A DNA stretch of 38,242 bases. Origin: Hungateiclostridiaceae bacterium UBA1305. GTDB taxonomy: Bacteria; Bacillota; Clostridia; Acetivibrionales; DTU013. Within the stretch, counting starts at the first letter, position 1. Each line of letters opens with the position of its first letter. The position numbers and the translations under genes were made by a program. Below the pieces are notes generated by a model that was given only the letters and a program-made list of their open reading frames with translations, was not told where the DNA came from and ran no database searches. This document shows, piece after piece, positions 34,699-38,242 of the stretch. The stretch is from positions 46,516 to 84,757 of the forward strand of contig DBTX01000087.1 of NCBI GenBank assembly GCA_002307275.1, written 5' to 3'.

Positions 34699-34728
34699 TG
34701 TTACAGGTCAGTGTTACAGGTCAGAGGT
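34699..34728. repeat. tandem 13-bp repeat and left 16-bp inverted repeat
   Basis: TGTTACAGGTCAG occurs twice in direct tandem (34699-34711 and 34712-34724). The second copy begins the 16-mer GTTACAGGTCAGAGGT (34713-34728), whose exact reverse complement lies at 35607-35622. The two arms frame about 880 bp without a gene. Confidence 0.8.
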
Positions 34729-34911
34729 GAAAATGAAAAAAATGAAATATTTATTGTGTATTGGTTGAAGTTTGCTCAACAGCGTTTTGGAAAACCGGAA
34801 ACAGGTACCGGTATTCTGTAGGGGCGCGCATTGCGCGTCTGCATGTGACTGGGTATATTTTGTCAGGTTAAAAGATATATACATTTCTATGGCAGGTTTA
34901 AAAGAGGTCGG

Positions 34912-34935
34912 CCACTTTCCACCGCCGGAAAGTGG
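34912..34935. repeat. 9-bp perfect hairpin in the gene-free stretch
   Basis: CCACTTTCC (34912-34920) and GGAAAGTGG (34927-34935) are separated by ACCGCC. The surrounding DNA (34586-35778) has no believable gene. It also holds a GC-rich near-palindrome (GCGCGCATTGCGCG, around 34826) typical of short interspersed repeats. Confidence 0.6.
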
Positions 34936-35025
34936 GCAAAGGTCGCCACTCGACGGCGTGGTGCCTGTCAGGGCACAATGAAAAAGCATCAAGTGCACTT
35001 TCCCAAGGGCGCAATGACCTCCCAA

Positions 35026-35504
35026 ACTTGAAATTTTGGACCGTTTATATAGTGTGTACTAAAAAAAATGTACAGTTGACGAATTGAATAACAGAAATGG
35101 TCATTTTTTCAAGTATGGGCTGCCAGGAGTCAATACACCTACTGAATTAATGCCTTTTTATGGACTTTCTACCTTAAAACATGCGAAAATCCCACTTCCC
35201 ACTAAAAAAATTGTCCCCTACTTGAAATTTTGCACATTATTACAGTTTATCATGTGACCTCGGTTGATAATACAGTTTCCCAGGTATAACAGGGGACTGT
35301 CTAAAACCACTGGAAGCAGAAGAACCGTCACCTTGCTTCCCCTTGCTTCCCCTTTTTACAAGTAAAGGAACAGAATTTCAAGTGAAGGGACAGAATTTCA
35401 AGTAAAGGAACAAATATTCAAATCATTTAATGAGTTTTCGCATCATAAAAGTGAAAAATTCATGATTATGTCTACTAAAGCGTCCTATACTTGAAAATTT
35501 GAAC
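35026..35504. repeat. scattered ACTTGAAATTTTG motif, possible IS21-like end remnants
   Basis: The motif ACTTGAAATTTTGnAC occurs in forward orientation at 35026-35041 and 35220-35235 and, slightly changed, at 35489-35504. In reverse orientation it lies in a 20-bp tandem repeat (cagaatttcaagtgaaggga, 35371-35390 and 35391-35410, with a partial unit before it). A 10-bp tandem repeat CCTTGCTTCC is at 35331-35350. Multiple end repeats of this kind occur at the ends of IS21-family elements, but no istA or istB reading frame remains. Confidence 0.55.
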
Positions 35505-35606
35505 ATTTAGATAAAGATTCAGTTGACTACAGGGCGATTACCACAGGAGAAAAGGTAAAACAGCTTCGCCATATTTATTTATAGCGTAACAATTCTTGTA
35601 TATGAA

Positions 35607-35622
35607 ACCTCTGACCTGTAAC
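35607..35622. repeat. right 16-bp inverted repeat
   Basis: ACCTCTGACCTGTAAC is the exact reverse complement of 34713-34728. Just after it a 16-17-bp direct repeat (AACCGGTAAAATATCTT at 35631-35647, AACCGTAAAATATCTT at 35648-35663) leads into the promoter of the next gene. Confidence 0.8.
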
Positions 35623-35661
35623 CTTAAGGTAACCGGTAAAATATCTTAACCGTAAAATATC

Positions 35662-35691
35662 TTGGTAATAGTACTGCCTGAATGGTATTAT
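35662..35691 (+). promoter_or_regulatory. promoter of the RNA-modification gene pair
   Basis: TTGGTA (35662-35667), 18 bases, then TATTAT (35686-35691) preceded by TGG, an extended -10. It lies about 90 bases before the methyltransferase start and partly overlaps the second unit of a direct repeat. Confidence 0.5.
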
Positions 35692-35778
35692 ATAGTTGAA
35701 AGCCGGTAAATGAGGTGGCTTATTTTGAATAGGGATAAAATAAAACTGAATGAAGAATAGAGAGGAAAATGAACATTA

Positions 35779-37317
35779 ATGAAGCTTCCGGTTGCTTTCA
35801 AAGATAAAATGAAAGGTTTGCTTGGAGAGACTGAATACACGGAATTGATCGAAGCATTGAACAGGGAGAGGCAATATGGACTCCGTGTCAATACACTGAA
35901 AACAGACTTGGAGAATTTCAAGAAAGTGTCGCCCTTCCAGCTTGAACCGGTGCCATGGACCGCCGACGGCTTTTACATATCGGCTGAAGATGCGCCCGGA
36001 AGGCATCCGTACTACCATGCAGGGGCTTATTATATACAGGAACCCAGTGCAATGCTGCCCGGGCAAATACTCGGAGCCCAGCCGGGTGAAAGGGTGCTGG
36101 ATTTATGCGCGGCGCCTGGGGGGAAAACGGTTCAGATCGCTGCTGCGATGAAGGGTAAAGGCCTTCTTGTGTCTAATGATATCAGCGCAGATCGTGTGAA
36201 AGCACTTGTGAAGAATATCGAGCTATGCGGCGTCAGGAATGCAATTGTATTAAATGAATCTCCTGAGATGCTGGTTCGAAATTTTGAAGGATATTTTGAC
36301 AGAGTGATTATAGATGCGCCATGCTCCGGTGAGGGTATGTTCCGGAAGGATGAAGCAGCGGCTAAAAGCTGGGAAAGCTTCAAATGCGAACGCTGCACAA
36401 AACTGCAGGAGCCTATTCTGCAAAGTGCCGATCGATTGCTCAGGCCTGGCGGAACACTGGTTTACTCGACTTGCACATTCTCCCCTGAGGAGGATGAGCA
36501 GATGATTGCGAAATTCATACAGCAGCATGAAGAATATGAACTCGCGGAGATCCCCAAAATAGCCGGAATCGAGGGGGGGAGGGCAGCGTGGGCAGGTGGA
36601 GATACTGCCTTTGAACGTGCAGCCAGGCTGTGGCCTCACAGGGTCAAGGGGGAGGGCCACTTTACTGCGAAGATGATTAAGATGATAAAGGATACAGACA
36701 CCGGTATAACAGGGGAAATTGGTTTTGATGGGGAAATTGGCATAGTGGGGGGGACAGATGGTACCTTGACAAACCCGGATGATGGTTTCACAGAAGCATG
36801 CTCAAGTGCTTGTACATTAAATGCCCCCGGATTATCCGGATTGCATTTCAGAACCAAGCCGACAGAAAGCAAGCCGACGGAAACCGAGCCAACGGAAACG
36901 TTTGACAACCTGCCTGAGAGCTTTCGTAAATTTGTCCGGGATAATATGAACCATTTACCGGAAGGTGTTTACCTGCAAAAAGGCCACAATTTATATCACT
37001 TGCCGGAAGCACCCCCAAAACTTGACGGGTTGAAGGTCGCCAAATTCGGATGGTTTTTGGGGACTTTTGAAGACAATCGATTTGAGCCTTCCCATTCCAT
37101 GGTGACAGCACTGGAGATGAAAGCATTTAAAAGATCAGTCAACCTCGATGCTGCTTCAAGAGAAGTGGGCAGCTACCTGAAGGGTGAAACAGTGATGCTG
37201 GATGGAGAGAAAGGGTTTACCGCAGTTTGTGTGAATGGATGGACACTTGGCTGGGCGAAGCAGACCGGTGACATGCTTAAAAATCTATACCCCAAAGGCT
37301 GGAGGAGACTGAGCTGA
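35779..37317 (+). CDS. RsmF/NOP2-type rRNA cytosine-C5 methyltransferase
   Basis: A 512-residue SAM-dependent RNA m5C methyltransferase of the NOL1/NOP2/Sun family. VLDLCAAPGGKT is the SAM site. C182 in DAPCSGEG and C232 in STCTFSPEEDE are the release and nucleophile cysteines. The C-terminal third (about 375-512) is the RsmF-type RNA-binding region (LPEGVYLQKGHNLY, GWFLGTFEDNRFEPSHS). Between them lies an unusual linker of about 70 residues, Gly/Thr-rich, with the Pro-Thr-Glu repeat KPTESKPTETEPTETF. GAGGA is 12 bases before the ATG, rather far, but a stop lies upstream in frame. The stop overlaps the next gene. Confidence 0.9.
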   Translation: MKLPVAFKDKMKGLLGETEYTELIEALNRERQYGLRVNTLKTDLENFKKVSPFQLEPVPWTADGFYISAEDAPGRHPYYHAGAYYIQEPSAMLPGQILGAQPGERVLDLCAAPGGKTVQIAAAMKGKGLLVSNDISADRVKALVKNIELCGVRNAIVLNESPEMLVRNFEGYFDRVIIDAPCSGEGMFRKDEAAAKSWESFKCERCTKLQEPILQSADRLLRPGGTLVYSTCTFSPEEDEQMIAKFIQQHEEYELAEIPKIAGIEGGRAAWAGGDTAFERAARLWPHRVKGEGHFTAKMIKMIKDTDTGITGEIGFDGEIGIVGGTDGTLTNPDDGFTEACSSACTLNAPGLSGLHFRTKPTESKPTETEPTETFDNLPESFRKFVRDNMNHLPEGVYLQKGHNLYHLPEAPPKLDGLKVAKFGWFLGTFEDNRFEPSHSMVTALEMKAFKRSVNLDAASREVGSYLKGETVMLDGEKGFTAVCVNGWTLGWAKQTGDMLKNLYPKGWRRLS

Positions 37318-38045
37318 TGAAGAATTCCCAGCGGTTGGACAAGCTGCTGTCCAACTTTGGATATGGCACCAGAAGCGAGATCAGGAATCTAATGAAAGAC
37401 GGGACTGTAAAAGTTGACGGAAACATTGTAAAGGATGCCTCGATGCATGTCGATCCACTGAGCAGCACAATCGAACTGCGGGGCAGGATCCTCAACTACA
37501 GAGAATTCATCTATCTCATGATGAACAAGCCTGCCGGTGTCATTTCCGCAACAACAGATAAGAAACTTAAGACTGCTGTCGATCTGCTGCCGGAAGAATT
37601 CAGCTGCTTTGACCTGTTCCCGGCGGGAAGGCTGGACATTGATACCGAGGGTATGCTTCTTCTGACGAATGACGGTCAGCTGGCGCATAATCTCCTTTCG
37701 CCCAAAAAACATGTATCAAAGCGCTACCATGCAATCATAGACGGAATGGTAACCGAAGCCGATGCGAAAGCTTTCAGGGAAGGTGTCATGCTTGATGATG
37801 GCTATGTTACCATGCCCGCAAATCTTGAAATTATAAAATCAGGACAGCATTCCGAGATTGAACTGGAACTCCATGAAGGCAAATTCCATCAGGTTAAAAG
37901 GATGTTTGAAGCAGTGGGGAAGAAGGTAATTTATCTAAAAAGGATCCGGATGGGTGGCCTGAAACTGGACGAATCACTTGAACCCGGGGCCTGCAGGGAG
38001 CTGACCCCAGAAGAACTCGAATTGTTGAAGCAGCGAAATACATAA
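37317..38045 (+). CDS. rsuA: RsuA-family rRNA/RNA pseudouridine synthase
   Basis: A 242-residue enzyme that converts uridine to pseudouridine in structured RNA, for the RsuA branch usually 16S rRNA. Residues 4-60 are the S4 RNA-binding domain (RLDKLLSNFGYGTRSEI). The catalytic aspartate is D107 in GRLDIDTEGMLLLTNDG. The C-terminal HEGKFHQVKRMFEAVGKKVIYLKR is the family signature. Its ATG overlaps the TGA of the methyltransferase, with GGAGGAG upstream, so the two RNA modifiers are translationally coupled. Confidence 0.92.
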   Translation: MKNSQRLDKLLSNFGYGTRSEIRNLMKDGTVKVDGNIVKDASMHVDPLSSTIELRGRILNYREFIYLMMNKPAGVISATTDKKLKTAVDLLPEEFSCFDLFPAGRLDIDTEGMLLLTNDGQLAHNLLSPKKHVSKRYHAIIDGMVTEADAKAFREGVMLDDGYVTMPANLEIIKSGQHSEIELELHEGKFHQVKRMFEAVGKKVIYLKRIRMGGLKLDESLEPGACRELTPEELELLKQRNT

Positions 38046-38069
38046 ATCATGCGCAGCAAAGCTGATCTG

Positions 38070-38242
38070 TCATTCTGAACGCTGTGAAGAATCTTGTTTA
38101 CACCAGTTTTCGGATAAATCATGCCAATTTGAATTTATACTCTCTATCAGTTCGATCTTTTTGCTCCTCGTCCAGCCTTTAATCTGCTTCTCTCTTGTAA
38201 TAGCGGCGTTTATATATGTCAAGGGGACAGGTACACTGACAT
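38070..38242 (-). pseudogene. partial GIY-YIG nuclease (C-terminal part, cut by the window edge)
   Basis: The minus strand is open from the window edge to a TGA at 38070-38072. It reads NAAITREKQIKGWTRSKKIELIESINSNWHDLSENW in the middle, the standard C-terminal part of small UvrC-like GIY-YIG endonucleases. The last residues (QDSSQRSE) come from a TTCTTCACAGCGTTCAGAATGACAG-type interspersed repeat that fuses to the 3' end. Upstream of LTYINAAI the frame runs into GGGGACAGG-type repeat DNA, so the gene is probably already truncated, not merely cut by the window. It is too short to be caught as a separate gene by length filters. Confidence 0.7.
38220..38242. repeat. edge of a REP-like GGGGACAGG repeat
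   Basis: The last bases (AAGGGGACAGGTACACTGAC and flank) have the look of the REP-like palindromes that often accompany IS200-like REP-associated transposases in Clostridia. Only one arm is inside the window, so the palindrome cannot be confirmed here. Confidence 0.35.

Noticed and set aside
34772..34981. A 69-codon plus-strand frame in the repeat-rich stretch
   Set aside because: It runs across hairpins and GC-rich repeats, has no ribosome site and no family resemblance.
35358..35410. Tandem 20-bp units that could be taken for a CRISPR array
   Set aside because: The units abut each other with no spacers, there are only about two and a half copies, and no cas gene is near.

Overview
The window looks like chromosomal DNA from a Gram-positive, low-to-moderate GC bacterium of the class Clostridia. 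The support is AT-rich intergenic DNA with sigma-A-type promoters, strong GGAGG-type ribosome binding sites with many TTG and GTG starts, a GH51 arabinofuranosidase with clostridial spacing of its catalytic residues, and a HepT/MNT pair. Genus assignment is not possible from this alone.

Layout. On the left edge, on the minus strand, lie tRNA-Glu(CTC) with its own promoter and manC (GDP-mannose supply). From about 1.9 to 32.0 kb everything is on the plus strand and forms a large surface-polysaccharide locus. Block A (1.9-9.3 kb) holds an O-antigen-ligase/Wzy-like protein, a Wzx-like flippase, two GT2 glycosyltransferases, a radical SAM protein and a small YdjM-like membrane protein. Block B (9.3-14.3 kb) is visibly more AT-rich: a GT2, a methyltransferase, a decayed GT2 copy, a hexapeptide acyltransferase, a 32-bp perfect palindrome and a large GT-C-like membrane protein. 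Block C (14.6-18.9 kb) makes nucleotide sugars: a GHMP-kinase/pyrophosphorylase fusion, UDP-glucose dehydrogenase and UDP-glucuronate decarboxylase, the last two being the route to UDP-xylose. Block D (18.9-24.5 kb) holds a 1186-residue secreted, membrane-anchored protein with internal repeats, a small membrane protein and a DUF2079 membrane protein. Block E (24.5-32.0 kb) holds four GT4 glycosyltransferases, a second flippase and, behind its own promoter, the polyprenyl-phosphate sugar-1-phosphate transferase that would start the repeat unit.

Right of a terminator region, on the minus strand, are a cytosolic GH51 alpha-L-arabinofuranosidase and an MNT/HepT toxin-antitoxin pair whose hepT is broken by an in-frame TGA. 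A gene-poor stretch (34.6-35.8 kb) follows, full of short repeats and framed by 16-bp inverted repeats. The plus strand then carries two RNA-modification genes (an RsmF/NOP2-type m5C methyltransferase and an RsuA-type pseudouridine synthase). The right edge cuts a minus-strand GIY-YIG nuclease fragment mixed with interspersed-repeat DNA.

How the genes fit together (inference). The glycosylphosphotransferase loads a sugar phosphate on a polyprenyl carrier; the GT2 and GT4 enzymes extend it, some probably with mannose from GDP-mannose; UDP-xylose and UDP-glucuronate come from block C; the flippases export the product; and the Wzy/ligase-like protein polymerises or attaches it. The GT-C-like, DUF2079 and giant ectodomain proteins could add sugars outside the membrane. 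No chain-length regulator or tyrosine kinase (Wzz/Wzc/CapA/CapB) is visible. The least familiar part is the combination of the GT-C-like protein, the kinase/pyrophosphorylase fusion and the giant repeat protein with its two membrane neighbours.
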